A DNA stretch of 64,000 nt, taken from contig JAJPKF010000023.1 of NCBI GenBank assembly GCA_021323865.1, positions 112,834 to 176,833 on the forward strand, in the 5' to 3' direction. Shown in pieces: positions 7,984 to 17,360 of the stretch; positions within the stretch are counted from its first letter, which is position 1; each line of letters starts with the position of its first letter. Below the pieces are notes generated by a model. The model was not told the origin of the DNA. It did no database searches and was given only the letters and a program-made list of their open reading frames with translations. The position numbers were made by a program, and so were the translations under genes. Source of the stretch: Pseudomonadota bacterium (GTDB taxonomy: Bacteria; Chloroflexota; UBA5177; JAJPKF01).

Positions 7984-9702
7984 CTACTGGAGCTTGGCTA
8001 ATACCTGATTCACTTCGATTGTGTCTCCCACGGACACCGTGAATGCGAGGATTCTGCCGTCGCGCGGGCTTACGATTTCGTTCTCCATCTTCATCGCCTC
8101 GACGACAGCAACCGGCTCGCCCTCCTTGACCTCGTCGCCAACCGACTTCCGAAGCGCCAGCACCGTGCCATGCATGGGGCTGGTAATGACGTTCCCGCTA
8201 CGAGTCTTTGGACTTTCCCTCCTGCGGGCCGGCCGCGTCGTCGATCTTGGCGCCTTGGACTGGTCATATACCGCGACAGAGAATCGCTTGCCGTTCACCG
8301 CAATGTCCATCACCCGAGGGGCGCCTTCCTCGTTCTGCGGCTCAGGTGGCGCTTGCTCCGATCCGACGAGGTCCGAAAGTCGATCGTCCAGCCAGTCCGT
8401 GGTGACAGCCCCCGCAACGAACTCCGGAGTCGCCGCGATCCGTCCGATCAATCCGGCGGTTGTGGGCACACCCTCAACTTGGAGCTCAGCGCAGGCGCGA
8501 ATCAGCCGGGCCACCGCCTCGGTTCGCTTGGCGGAGTGCACGACGATCTTAGCCATCAAAGAGTCGTAATCCGGGGGCACCGCGTACCCCGCGTACACCC
8601 CGCTATCGACTCGGACTCCCGGTCCACCCGGCTCGACATACCGGCTGATCTGGCCTGGTCCCGCAGCGAATCCCCGAGCTGGGTCCTCAGCGTTAATCCT
8701 CCCCTCGATAGCGTGACCCCGGGGGACCGGAGGCTCGGTCGCCCGCTCTCCGGCGGTCACCAATACTCCCTCACGCACGAGGTCACCACCCGTGACCATC
8801 TCGGTTACCGGGTGCTCGACCTGGATCCTTGCGTTCATTTCAAGGAGGAAAACATCATTGGGCCCGGCGTATAGAAACTCCACGGTTCCGAGACCGACGT
8901 ATTGCGCGGCGCCGGCGAACCGGGTGGCCAGCTCATGAATTCGCCGGCGATCCTCCTCTTCCAGTCCAGGCGCCGGGGTCTCCTCGATAAGCTTCTGTCG
9001 GCGCCGTTGGACCGAGCAATCCCGTTCTCCCCAGGCCTCGATCCGACCCCGTTGGTCTCCCACAACCTGCACTTCAATATGGCGAGCTCCCCGGTAAAAG
9101 CGCTCGAGATAAACATCGGGGTTCCGGAAGAAGGTCTCGGCCTCCCGAGACGCACGATTCAACGCCTCTTCCAGATCCGCAATCGCCGGAACAAGCCGGA
9201 TCCCCCGCCCCCCGCCACCTCCACCGGCCTTAACGAGCACCGGCAAGCCGAAACGAGCGACGAACTCGCGGGCTTGGTCAATGGACCGCACCGGTTCGGC
9301 CGTGCCGGGAACGACGGGCACATCGGCTGCCTGTGCCCGCCGTCGCGCCTCGATCTTGTCGCCAGTCAGACGCATGGTTGCGGCAGAGGGGCCGATCCAC
9401 GCAATGCCCTCGGCGTTGACCGCCTCCGCAAAGTCCGGATTCTCCGAGAGAAACCCGTATCCTGGATGAACGGCGTCGGCTCCGGCACGCTTTGCGATGG
9501 AGATGATGGCAGGAATGTTGAGGTAACTGTCGGCTGCCGGCGAGGCACCGACCCGGTGAGCCTCGTTTGCCTCGAGGACGAAGCGCCCACGGCGATCCGC
9601 ATCCGAGTAGATGGCGATTGAGGCGATTCCCATCTCACGGAGAGTGCGAATGATCCGCAGAGCGATCTCGCCTCTGTTGGCGACGAGCACCTTTTTGTAC
9701 AT
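7984..9702 (-). CDS. Acyl-CoA carboxylase alpha chain: biotin carboxylase plus BCCP
   Basis: A 572-residue fusion of biotin carboxylase and biotin carboxyl carrier. The biotin-carboxylase part starts with KKVLVANRGEIALRIIRT, includes the Gly-rich ATP loop KAGGGGGGRGIR, the EMNARIQVEHPVTE catalytic block and a C-terminal BC domain. A linker of about 60 residues leads to the biotinyl domain with the acceptor lysine in VEAMKMENE. The layout matches acetyl/propionyl-CoA carboxylase alpha chains. ATG 9702 is chosen because homology begins there; upstream in-frame starts at 9735 and 9792 would add an unconserved leader. The carboxyltransferase partner is not in the window. Confidence 0.93.
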   Translation of the reverse strand: MYKKVLVANRGEIALRIIRTLREMGIASIAIYSDADRRGRFVLEANEAHRVGASPAADSYLNIPAIISIAKRAGADAVHPGYGFLSENPDFAEAVNAEGIAWIGPSAATMRLTGDKIEARRRAQAADVPVVPGTAEPVRSIDQAREFVARFGLPVLVKAGGGGGGRGIRLVPAIADLEEALNRASREAETFFRNPDVYLERFYRGARHIEVQVVGDQRGRIEAWGERDCSVQRRRQKLIEETPAPGLEEEDRRRIHELATRFAGAAQYVGLGTVEFLYAGPNDVFLLEMNARIQVEHPVTEMVTGGDLVREGVLVTAGERATEPPVPRGHAIEGRINAEDPARGFAAGPGQISRYVEPGGPGVRVDSGVYAGYAVPPDYDSLMAKIVVHSAKRTEAVARLIRACAELQVEGVPTTAGLIGRIAATPEFVAGAVTTDWLDDRLSDLVGSEQAPPEPQNEEGAPRVMDIAVNGKRFSVAVYDQSKAPRSTTRPARRRESPKTRSGNVITSPMHGTVLALRKSVGDEVKEGEPVAVVEAMKMENEIVSPRDGRILAFTVSVGDTIEVNQVLAKLQ

Positions 9703-9782
9703 AAACCGTCCCGTTTTAACAGGCTGCGGGTTCATGGCCGCATCGAGTGAGATGGAGGGCTGATTTCGTAGTATTGGTCGCC

Positions 9783-11492
9783 ATGATGACACGGAGACGG
9801 CGGCTGCTTCTGCCTGCCCTGATTGGGCTGTTCGTGTTCTCCTTCTACGTGTTCACGGCACCCAACGACCTCCAGAACAACGGGGACACCTGGCTGCGCT
9901 ACCAGACCACCCAATCGTTGGTGGATGACGGCCACATCTATGTCACTCAGCCCCGCTGGACTGACAAGCGCATGGTAAATGGTGTGGACAACAAGCTGTA
10001 CACCATCTACGACCCGGGCCAAATCGTCGCCATGGCTCCTCTGTACGTCGTGGGGAAGTTCCTCGCGCATCACGTCACCGGCGACTACATCTGGACGCCC
10101 ATATACACCACCCACCTTCTCGACGACATCTTTGGCGCCCTCCTGGCAATCGTCTTCTTCTTGCTCGCCCTTCGGCTCGGCTACTCTCGTCGTGTCGCCA
10201 CGGTCCTGACCGCAATCTACGCCCTTGCGACGGTCGCCTGGCCCGACGCGGAAAGCATGCTGGAGCACACCCAGGTGACGTTCTTTCTGGCCCTCTCGGT
10301 GTTGTGCTCGCTCATCTTTGTCCAGCGAGGACTCCGGCAACGGGTCTGGGTGGCCGCCGCGTCGCTCTCACTGGGCTGCGCCTTTCTGACCCGATACGAT
10401 ACCGGGATCCTCTACCCATTGATTCCGCTCTACCTCGCCGGCGCTCGACTGGCCGTCAGGAAACCGTACATACATGCCGTCTCGCAGGACGAGACGGGTG
10501 ACAGCCTCAGAACTCTGTGGCATGTAATTCGGCGGCCACGTACCGACCTCAAGCTGCTTCGGGGAGTTGCCCTCGATTGGGCTGTGTACCTGGCCGGCGC
10601 GGCGCCGGCCTTCGCTGCGGCCGCCGTCTGGAACTACGCGCGCTTTGGCAGTGTCACGAAGACCGGAATCCCACCCACCTTCGGAGAGCCGATCTTACAG
10701 GGGCTTGCCGGCTTGACCCTCAGTCCCGGAAAGGGTCTGCTTTGGTACATGCCCATCCTCTTCCTGTTGCCATTCGCAGTGCGGCAATTCTATGCTCAGC
10801 ACCGCTTAACTGCGCTCCTCTTCGCCGGCATAGTGGTGGTCGAGCTGCTTCTCTTCAGTAGCGTCATCTACTGGCACGGAGATCCGGCTTGGGGTCCTCG
10901 GTACATCTATCCAACGGTCCCGTTCTTAGTTCTGCCGCTCGGGGTTCTGCTGGAACGCTGGGGCACCGTGAAGAGGGGCATGAAGGCGGCTGTGGTTGGG
11001 CTGGTCGCCCTCAGCTTGGGGATTCAGGTCATCGGCACCATCACACCCCAGTACCGCTTCTGGTACAAGGAAATCCATGCCCAGCTGGCCGCTCATCAAG
11101 GGTTCAATTGGGGGTACAAGCGGGGCCAATTCTGGTACTTCTACTACTGGAACATCGATCGGAGCCCGATCCTTGTGGGTGCGCAGAACCTGTACGAGAT
11201 CACGGCCCTGCGGCTCTTCGGGCAGAAGCAGTATGAGCTGTCTGCTTCACCCATCCCATCGAACGAGCATCTCGACCTGGCCAATCCTGTCCACAGCTAT
11301 GAGATCAACAACTACAACCTCTGGTGGCTTGCCACCTATGCACCGTTCGCGGGCACCCATAGGGACGGCATTCTCGCCGCATTCTGGTTCCTGCTGACGG
11401 CCGGAAGCCTGGTCCTGGTGGTTCGGGAGGTGACCCGAGCTCCGTCCGAGAGCGAGCGAATCGTGGTCGAGCTGCGCCGAAAACCCGCTTAG
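9783..11492 (+). CDS. Multi-pass membrane protein, GT-C glycosyltransferase-like
   Basis: A 569-residue integral membrane protein. It starts with a short basic tail (MMTRRRR) followed by the first hydrophobic segment, then an extracytoplasmic loop with NNGDTWLRYQTTQSLVDDG, and about ten or more further hydrophobic stretches. The acidic first loop and the late WGPRYIYPTVPFL block are typical of GT-C/PMT-like lipid-linked sugar transferases, but I recognise no named subfamily. ATG 9783 gives the natural positive-inside N-terminus. It is divergent from the carboxylase gene (81-base gap) and converges on the MFS gene with a four-base overlap. Confidence 0.7.
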   Translation: MMTRRRRLLLPALIGLFVFSFYVFTAPNDLQNNGDTWLRYQTTQSLVDDGHIYVTQPRWTDKRMVNGVDNKLYTIYDPGQIVAMAPLYVVGKFLAHHVTGDYIWTPIYTTHLLDDIFGALLAIVFFLLALRLGYSRRVATVLTAIYALATVAWPDAESMLEHTQVTFFLALSVLCSLIFVQRGLRQRVWVAAASLSLGCAFLTRYDTGILYPLIPLYLAGARLAVRKPYIHAVSQDETGDSLRTLWHVIRRPRTDLKLLRGVALDWAVYLAGAAPAFAAAAVWNYARFGSVTKTGIPPTFGEPILQGLAGLTLSPGKGLLWYMPILFLLPFAVRQFYAQHRLTALLFAGIVVVELLLFSSVIYWHGDPAWGPRYIYPTVPFLVLPLGVLLERWGTVKRGMKAAVVGLVALSLGIQVIGTITPQYRFWYKEIHAQLAAHQGFNWGYKRGQFWYFYYWNIDRSPILVGAQNLYEITALRLFGQKQYELSASPIPSNEHLDLANPVHSYEINNYNLWWLATYAPFAGTHRDGILAAFWFLLTAGSLVLVVREVTRAPSESERIVVELRRKPA

Positions 11493-13171
11493 CCGGCCGC
11501 TGCTTGTTGTGTTCCGGTACGGGTCGCTTCGGAGGCGGTCCGCCCCCCACGCATCATGGTTGCCATGAGCGTCGTCGAGAACAATATAGCCACCGCAACC
11601 AGCATCGCGGGCCGCATGCCATTCACGAATGCTCGCCGAAAGACCTCCTGCATGGCGAACGACATCTGGTGTGCCGCTCCTGGCGAGAGATGTGTGAGTC
11701 GTACCTTTCCCACCTGTCCCGCGCCAAACCGCTCTGGACGACGCGACATCGCCCGCACGGCCGCAATGAAGTGCGGCTGAAGGCGGTGAGGGAGAGCTGA
11801 TTGAAACTGGCGCGCTTGCACGAGCGACTGCGCAGCGACGGCATGTCCCAAGATCGCCCCGCCCACCGCGCCTCCCAGCGCCTGTCCGATTTGTCTGGTT
11901 GTGTTGATGAAACCGGAGGCCGAACCGGCCATCGATGGGTGCACGTCACGCATCGCCAGCGTCACCATCGGTGCAAACGTGCAGCCCATGCCCAGGCCCG
12001 CGATCATCAACGGCACAATGAAGTCCGTCGAGGCGCTGGAGAGCGAGATCGTGTGCACTACCAGGCCGATGCCTAGGGCGAAACAGGCAGTGCCGAACAT
12101 GAGGACATACTTCCCGTTGATCCGGTCGGAGAGTCTGCCCGCCAGAGGCGCGGTTACCAGCGAAACCGCCGAGAGTGGAATGAACGTTTCGCCCGCGTGC
12201 ACGGCGCTGAAACCAAGGATCGATTGGAAGTAGATGGTCATGGGCAGAAACACGCCCAAGATCGCGTAGGAGACCCCGCCCGAGACTGCGTTCGCGGTGG
12301 AATAGTTGCGGTCCGAGAACAGCGACAGGGGGAGGATCGGCTCGTCGGCACGTCGCTCCAGGAACACGAAAACGGCAAGGATCACCAACGCATACAGCAG
12401 CAAGCTGTAGATGCTGATGACACTCCACCGCGTGTGGCCCAGCGAGAACGCGCCGAAGTCGTTGATCGGTCCCCAATCGAATCGTTGTCCCTCGATCAAC
12501 GCGAAGACCAATAGGAAGAGGCCGCCCGAGGCCAATAGGACGCCACCGAGATCGAGTGAGTGACGGCGATTCGAACGGACCTCCGGCATGAGAAGCAGGG
12601 CGGCGACTACCGCGATGATGCCCACGGGCACATTCACGTAGAAGATGGCGCGCCAACTTGCGCTGGTGACCAAGAAGCCGCCCAAAGTTGGCCCCACTAC
12701 CGCCGCAACGCCCCCGACCGCTCCCCACACCCCAAATGCCGCCCCACGACGCGCCGGGGGAAAGATGCTGGTGATCACGGAAAGGGTCTGCGGTGTCAGT
12801 ATCGCCCCGCCCACTCCCTGACTGACACGGAAGACGATCAGCTGCTCCGGCGATTGGGCTAGACCGCATGCCGCCGACGAGAGGGTAAAGACGACCAGGC
12901 CCGTGATGAAGAGAACCTTGGGGCCAAAGATGTCGCCCATCCTGCCTGCCGTGATGAGCAGCACCGCGTACACCAGGATGTAGGCGTTGAGAATCCAGAG
13001 AATCTGATCGAAACTGGCGTTCAGGCCCTTTTCGATGTCCGGAATGGCGATGTTGACAATCGTTGTGTCCAGCAGGATCATGAAAAATCCCATTGTCAAA
13101 ACAACCAGGACGATCCAGGGATTCGCCACTATCCTGGGGTTGACTATGGAAGTCTGTCCTCTGGAATCCAT
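11489..13171 (-). CDS. MFS multidrug exporter, DHA2 (EmrB/QacA-like) family
   Basis: A 560-residue major facilitator with about 14 transmembrane segments, the DHA2 number. The signature for this family is present: FFMILLDTTIVNIAIPDIEKGL in the first helix region, GRMGDIFGPK (motif A), RVSQGVGGAILTP, and GPTLGGFLV (motif C, antiporter signature). It is expected to export hydrophobic drugs or metabolites by proton antiport. The open frame extends upstream to 13381, but ATG 13171 directly precedes the conserved N-terminus. No local regulator is adjacent. Confidence 0.93.
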   Translation of the reverse strand: MDSRGQTSIVNPRIVANPWIVLVVLTMGFFMILLDTTIVNIAIPDIEKGLNASFDQILWILNAYILVYAVLLITAGRMGDIFGPKVLFITGLVVFTLSSAACGLAQSPEQLIVFRVSQGVGGAILTPQTLSVITSIFPPARRGAAFGVWGAVGGVAAVVGPTLGGFLVTSASWRAIFYVNVPVGIIAVVAALLLMPEVRSNRRHSLDLGGVLLASGGLFLLVFALIEGQRFDWGPINDFGAFSLGHTRWSVISIYSLLLYALVILAVFVFLERRADEPILPLSLFSDRNYSTANAVSGGVSYAILGVFLPMTIYFQSILGFSAVHAGETFIPLSAVSLVTAPLAGRLSDRINGKYVLMFGTACFALGIGLVVHTISLSSASTDFIVPLMIAGLGMGCTFAPMVTLAMRDVHPSMAGSASGFINTTRQIGQALGGAVGGAILGHAVAAQSLVQARQFQSALPHRLQPHFIAAVRAMSRRPERFGAGQVGKVRLTHLSPGAAHQMSFAMQEVFRRAFVNGMRPAMLVAVAILFSTTLMATMMRGGRTASEATRTGTQQAAAG

Positions 13172-13324
13172 CGCAGCCAACGCTCTTCCCAAACACCTCC
13201 CATGGCCATATTGGTCCGGCTGACCCAGACTGCCACACCCCTGATTCGCGCCCATCCGACCTCGGACAACTCGGAAATCGCACCCCACTCTGCGGCAGAA
13301 AAGGCCGGCTGCCGTACGGCCGTC

Positions 13325-13759
13325 ATGGTGGCGCTGTTCCTCGTTTTTGGCAGTCTCGTTGCCTGTACCGCCAACCTCCACAAGGCACAGTGCGGTTGGA
13401 TGACGTCCATCCCCAAAGACGGCACTTCGCTTTGCAACATGGCCTACAAGACGTTGAGATTTGTCGCGATTGAAGAGGGTCGGGGCGATGCGGCCGCGAT
13501 CCGGAGGCTTGTTCCCATGCCCGGAATCGCCGCGAAAATCCTACGTGCCGGCAGGCGTTGGCGGCGAGAAGGTCTGCAGTTTCTGAGGATCACCCCAAGC
13601 TTGATCCTCACTCCGGAGAGTAGACACCGCCTGTTGGTTTCCCTCTATCTGGTCGGGAAGACCGGTGAAGGCAAGATTGCTGAAACCGAAGTGGTAACGC
13701 TCGCGCGGCGGGGCCGCCTATTCAATGTCGTCGGCGACCAAGGCCAGCAGTCATGGTAG
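13325..13759 (+). CDS. Putative lipoprotein, unknown function
   Basis: A 144-residue product starting at ATG 13325 has a short hydrophobic N-terminus ending in a lipobox-like GSLVAC, suggesting a membrane-anchored lipoprotein. The remainder is basic (AAKILRAGRRWRREGLQFLR) with a C-terminal strand-rich part. I do not recognise the family. An in-frame ATG at 13202 would add 41 residues and bury the signal, so the inner start is preferred. It stands alone between the divergent MFS gene and the secreted EXORDIUM-like protein. Confidence 0.5.
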   Translation: MVALFLVFGSLVACTANLHKAQCGWMTSIPKDGTSLCNMAYKTLRFVAIEEGRGDAAAIRRLVPMPGIAAKILRAGRRWRREGLQFLRITPSLILTPESRHRLLVSLYLVGKTGEGKIAETEVVTLARRGRLFNVVGDQGQQSW

Positions 13760-13770
13760 CGAATGCGACC

Positions 13771-13802
13771 TTGACGATTGGATATTTGAAGAAAATTAGT
13801 GT
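13771..13802 (+). promoter_or_regulatory. Possible sigma70-type promoter
   Basis: TTGACG at 13771-13776 is followed by a markedly AT-rich stretch (ATATTTGAAGAAAATTAG). A weak -10 candidate, AATTAG at 13794-13799, lies 17 bases downstream. It precedes the EXORDIUM-like gene whose ribosome site is at 13853. If used, the far-upstream GTG at 13799 would lie in the promoter and could not be the start. Confidence 0.4.
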
Positions 13803-13852
13803 ACCGTGAGTCAGTTCTCCAAACCCAAGGGGAGAACCACAGATCCACCTTT

Positions 13853-13858
13853 AGGAGG
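13853..13858 (+). promoter_or_regulatory. Shine-Dalgarno AGGAGG that decides the next start
   Basis: A perfect AGGAGG lies six bases before TTG 13865. No ATG or GTG is suitably spaced from it. This selects the TTG start that puts a clean signal peptide at the N-terminus of the downstream gene. Confidence 0.6.
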
Positions 13859-13864
13859 TTGGGC

Positions 13865-14836
13865 TTGCACAGGTTGGCGATCGTCATCGGCGTCTCATCG
13901 GTCCTACTCGGTGCCCAGGCAGCCTTTGCCGCTGCACCATCGGGTTCGCGGATCCACAGTCAGCACCGCATGCTTGGAGTGGTTCGCGCCCGGAATCACG
14001 CCGTGAAGTCCTATTACTACTCGAACAACCTGCTCTACCATGCCGGTGGATCAGTGCAGACGGGAACTCATCACACCTATGCCATTTACTGGGGACCGTC
14101 ATCGAGCTTTCCCGACTCCGGGTATCAGTCGTTGATCAATCGTTTCTTCGGCGACGTTGCCGCGGATAGCGGCAAGACCTCAAACGTCTATTACAACGAC
14201 ACGCAGTACTACCAAACCATCAACGGGAGCACCACACACATTGCCTACAGCGAGTCATTCGGGGGCAGTTGGTGGGACTCCTCCACGCCCTCCAGCGGCT
14301 GCAGCAACACCTCGGGTGGCAGGCTTGCATGTGTGACGGACGGTCAGATCCAACAGGAGGTCGTAAAGGCCATCAATGCCAATGGGTGGCCAACAGGGCC
14401 CAGCAACGAGTACTTCGTGTTCCTGGGCAACGGTATCAGCACCTGCTCGGGCAGCAGCTGCTTCGTTTCGACATTCTGCGCCTATCACGGCAGCTTCAGC
14501 AGCAGCGGTGCCACTGTGCTGTACGCGAACATGCCCTATACGGGTTACAACCTCTCCGCGTGCGGCTCGGGGCAGTACCCCAATAACGACCCTGCCGCCG
14601 ACTCGACCATCAACGTGACATCACACGAGGCGAACGAAACCATCACCGACTATCTCGGCAACGCCTGGTTCGATCGACGAGGGTACGAGATCGGCGACAA
14701 GTGCGCCTGGAATTTTGGGAACCCTCTCGGCTCCGATGGCTACGGCGAGTACAACCAAGTGATCGCCGGTCACGACTACTATCTGCAGGGTGAGTGGAGC
14801 AACCATCACTCCGGTTGCGTCTGGTCCAACACCTAA
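13865..14836 (+). CDS. Secreted EXORDIUM/phosphate-induced-protein-1-like protein
   Basis: A 323-residue exported protein. A signal peptide (HRLAIVIGVSSVLLGAQAAFA) precedes a Ser/Gly/Tyr-rich mature domain with several cysteines. The opening HHTYAIYWGPSSSFPDSGYQ, the central FCAYHGSF and the block SHEANETITDYLGNAWF followed by YEIGDKCAW follow the order of conserved blocks of plant EXORDIUM (phosphate-induced protein 1) proteins, where the corresponding segment is an HELAE...NAWY...EI.D.C pattern. HEANE resembles but is not the HExxH zinc-protease motif. Start TTG 13865 is chosen on its ribosome site; the frame is open from GTG 13799. Role unknown; family assignment is from remembered motif order. 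Confidence 0.6.
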   Translation: MHRLAIVIGVSSVLLGAQAAFAAAPSGSRIHSQHRMLGVVRARNHAVKSYYYSNNLLYHAGGSVQTGTHHTYAIYWGPSSSFPDSGYQSLINRFFGDVAADSGKTSNVYYNDTQYYQTINGSTTHIAYSESFGGSWWDSSTPSSGCSNTSGGRLACVTDGQIQQEVVKAINANGWPTGPSNEYFVFLGNGISTCSGSSCFVSTFCAYHGSFSSSGATVLYANMPYTGYNLSACGSGQYPNNDPAADSTINVTSHEANETITDYLGNAWFDRRGYEIGDKCAWNFGNPLGSDGYGEYNQVIAGHDYYLQGEWSNHHSGCVWSNT

Positions 14837-14860
14837 TTCCCGAATCGGTTCTCATTGAGA

Positions 14861-14893
14861 GCGCCCCCGGTTTCAGCCGGGGGCGCATCTTAT
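14861..14893 (+). terminator. Intrinsic terminator after the EXORDIUM-like gene
   Basis: A perfect ten-base-pair GC stem (GCGCCCCCGG / CCGGGGGCGC) with a six-base TTTCAG loop starts 25 bases after the stop and is followed by ATCTTATT. The T-run is imperfect but the stem is strong. It separates this gene from sat. Confidence 0.8.
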
Positions 14894-14998
14894 TGGCGGG
14901 AGATGGGCCTGCTTCTCGCCCTACAATGTGACGACGGTCGTGGCCCCGTCCTTGTGGAGGCCCACGTCGACCATCTCCCAGTCAACGAGGGTCCTCCT

Positions 14999-16177
14999 AT
15001 GACCACGCTTCAAACGTCTGCCCGGCATGGCGCGATACCCCACGGCGGCCAGCTCACCCCCTGTCTGCTGGACGCAGCAAGCGCCGACCGGCTTCGGCAA
15101 ACAGCGGCCGACCTCCCGCAACAAGAGTTGACGGAACGGGAGCTGTCAGACATAGAGATGCTGGGCATCGGCGCCTACAGTCCTCTTCGCGGCTTCATGA
15201 CGGCTGCAGACTACCGGTCTGTCGTCGATGACATGCGGCTCGCGGATGGAACCGTTTGGTCGATTCCGATCACTCTTTCCCTCCGTGTCGAGACCCACAC
15301 CGACCGCATCGCATTGACTCAGAACGGGGAACCGCTTGCGATTCTTGACGTCGAAGACGTTTTCGATCGCAATCTGCCGGAAGAAGCGCTCAAGGTCTAT
15401 CGCACCGACGAACAAGCGCATCCGGGCGTGGCGGCGCTATTCAATGAAGGGCCTCGAGCGATCGGAGGACGACTGACGGTTCTCACCCTGCCCGAGGGAC
15501 GGGACTTCCTCGAGTACCGACTCACGCCCGCGGAGACGCGCGAGCGGTTTGCTTCAAAGGGCTGGCGAAGAGTGGTTGGGTTCCAAACCCGGAACCCAGT
15601 CCATCGAGCGCACGAGTACTTGCAGAAGACTGCCCTCGAGATCGTAGACGGGCTTCTGCTTCACCCTCTCGTGGGGGCCACGAAGAGCGACGATGTTCCA
15701 GCGGACATTCGTATGCACTCTTACGAGGCCCTGCTCGCGGACTACTACCCGCGAGATCGAGTTCTCCTCGCGGTGAACCCCGCCGCGATGCGTTACGCCG
15801 GCCCGCGCGAAGCCATATTCCATGCCTTGATCCGGAAGAACTACGGCTGCACTCACTTCATCGTCGGGCGCGATCATGCTGGTGTCGGCAGTTATTACGG
15901 AACCTACGATGCCCAACACATCTTCGAGGAGTTTCCCAGTGAGGACTTGGGCATCACCCCGCTCTTCTTCGAGCACTCCTTCTACTGCCTCACCTGTGAA
16001 GGGATGGCCACCACGAAAACCTGTCCACACGCACACGAGTCGCACGTCGTGCTCAGTGGAACGCAGGTCCGCGAGATGCTGAGCCGGGGAGAGCTTCCAC
16101 CACCCGAGTTCTCGCGGCCCGAAGTGGCCAAGATTCTAATCGAGGGCATGCGCCAACGAGCCGGCGCGTCGGCTTAG
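14999..16177 (+). CDS. sat: Sulfate adenylyltransferase (ATP sulfurylase)
   Basis: A 392-residue monofunctional ATP sulfurylase that forms adenosine 5'-phosphosulfate from ATP and sulfate. The catalytic block [15 protein letters not shown] is at about residues 196-210 (the RNP and HRAH elements bind ATP and sulfate). It is followed by [17 protein letters not shown] and [12 protein letters not shown] zinc-type C-terminal block with [15 protein letters not shown] fits bacterial Sat. The frame extends to 14855, but ATG 14999 begins the homologous region and avoids the upstream terminator hairpin. Adenylylsulfate kinase (cysC) is 10 kb away rather than adjacent. Convergent with the GNAT gene, overlapping by four bases. 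Confidence 0.95.
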   Translation: MTTLQTSARHGAIPHGGQLTPCLLDAASADRLRQTAADLPQQELTERELSDIEMLGIGAYSPLRGFMTAADYRSVVDDMRLADGTVWSIPITLSLRVETHTDRIALTQNGEPLAILDVEDVFDRNLPEEALKVYRTDEQAHPGVAALFNEGPRAIGGRLTVLTLPEGRDFLEYRLTPAETRERFASKGWRRVVGFQTRNPVHRAHEYLQKTALEIVDGLLLHPLVGATKSDDVPADIRMHSYEALLADYYPRDRVLLAVNPAAMRYAGPREAIFHALIRKNYGCTHFIVGRDHAGVGSYYGTYDAQHIFEEFPSEDLGITPLFFEHSFYCLTCEGMATTKTCPHAHESHVVLSGTQVREMLSRGELPPPEFSRPEVAKILIEGMRQRAGASA

Positions 16178-17292
16178 GCCGCCGGCACCGCCGATCCGCG
16201 CTGCTCGCAGTACGCCGATGCCTTGTCGGTTTCGACCTGCCACAGGAGCTCCGTCATTGCAGGCCGGAAGCCTAGCTCTTCGTTTATCTTCAACATCGGT
16301 GCGTTGGACTGTGCATTGCCGGTACGGACCCGCTCTACACCCGGCCGCTCGCGAGCCAGCTTGTCCAGCATCGCCGCTTTCAACCATCGCCCCAGTCCCC
16401 GGTTCTTGTACTCGGAGAGAACCGCTGTGTCTCCTTGCTGGGCGATGGTGGCCTTCGCCGGGTTCCAATACAGCTCCGTATATCCCGCGTACCGACCAGT
16501 TGCTCGATCGCGGGCAAACATCGACCAGCGCACCTCTCCCTGAGCCTCGAGCGACTCATCCAGCTGGCGCAGCTGCTCGGGAGTCCACCGGAACTCCTCG
16601 ACGTTGAGGGAGTCCGTCGGCATGGTGTTGATAGCTTGTTTTACGGCGGCAATTGACTCAAGCTCTTCCGTCGGGTATGACCCTTCCCACAGCACCAACT
16701 CGAACCCTGCAGCCCGCTCTGCCGCGCGCTCCTGCCAGCTCCGGACCAGGTCTCGATTGAGATCCGCCATCTCCAGCTGGTTCATGTGGGTCGCCAGGCC
16801 CATCTCTCCACCGATTGCGGCCAGAAATGCCTCGCCGGCCGGAATCGTGCTCCGGGTGGTCGCCAGCATCAGTCGGCGGCCTTCCCGACGAGCAACGGGC
16901 GTAAGGCTTGCCAGTAGTCGAGTGCCCAAGCCCTGCCGCCGACTCCCCGAGGCGACGGCAACGTTGAACTGAACGAGGTGGTTATTTGTCTCCATGTGGG
17001 GCACCGCGACATCTGCCCTGCCCACCGCCCAACCGTCTTCCCAAGCCACCCACATGGATAGCTCCACGATGGACGGAATATTCTGCAGCTCCAGCTTCAT
17101 CTGCTCGACACTGGTGGGCGGATCATCCGGCAGAGCTTCCAGTCTCACCGAATTGCTGAGCGCGGCAACTGCCTCGTACTCGGTGTCAGAGGCACCCATC
17201 CGGTCGAACGGTCGAATCTCGGCAGTCTGCTTGATCACCCGTGAAACCTCCTCGAGGGCGACGTATCGCCTCCACCATCTTCCCATTGACAC
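16174..17292 (-). CDS. Double GNAT-domain acetyltransferase
   Basis: A 372-residue protein with two tandem GNAT folds. The acetyl-CoA pyrophosphate-binding motif appears twice: [12 protein letters not shown] in the N-terminal copy and [11 protein letters not shown] in the C-terminal copy. Two-domain GNATs of this size include mycothiol synthase and several uncharacterised amine acetyltransferases. I see no feature that identifies the substrate. The start is GTG 17292, with ATG 17286 two codons later. It stands alone on the minus strand between sat and the first S9 peptidase. Confidence 0.85.
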   Translation of the reverse strand: MSMGRWWRRYVALEEVSRVIKQTAEIRPFDRMGASDTEYEAVAALSNSVRLEALPDDPPTSVEQMKLELQNIPSIVELSMWVAWEDGWAVGRADVAVPHMETNNHLVQFNVAVASGSRRQGLGTRLLASLTPVARREGRRLMLATTRSTIPAGEAFLAAIGGEMGLATHMNQLEMADLNRDLVRSWQERAAERAAGFELVLWEGSYPTEELESIAAVKQAINTMPTDSLNVEEFRWTPEQLRQLDESLEAQGEVRWSMFARDRATGRYAGYTELYWNPAKATIAQQGDTAVLSEYKNRGLGRWLKAAMLDKLARERPGVERVRTGNAQSNAPMLKINEELGFRPAMTELLWQVETDKASAYCEQRGSAVPAA

Positions 17293-17360
17293 AATGATGT
17301 GATGATTACGGCATCCTCAACAGTGACCTACCACACAAGCCCTTTTGAGATCCGTCGCCG

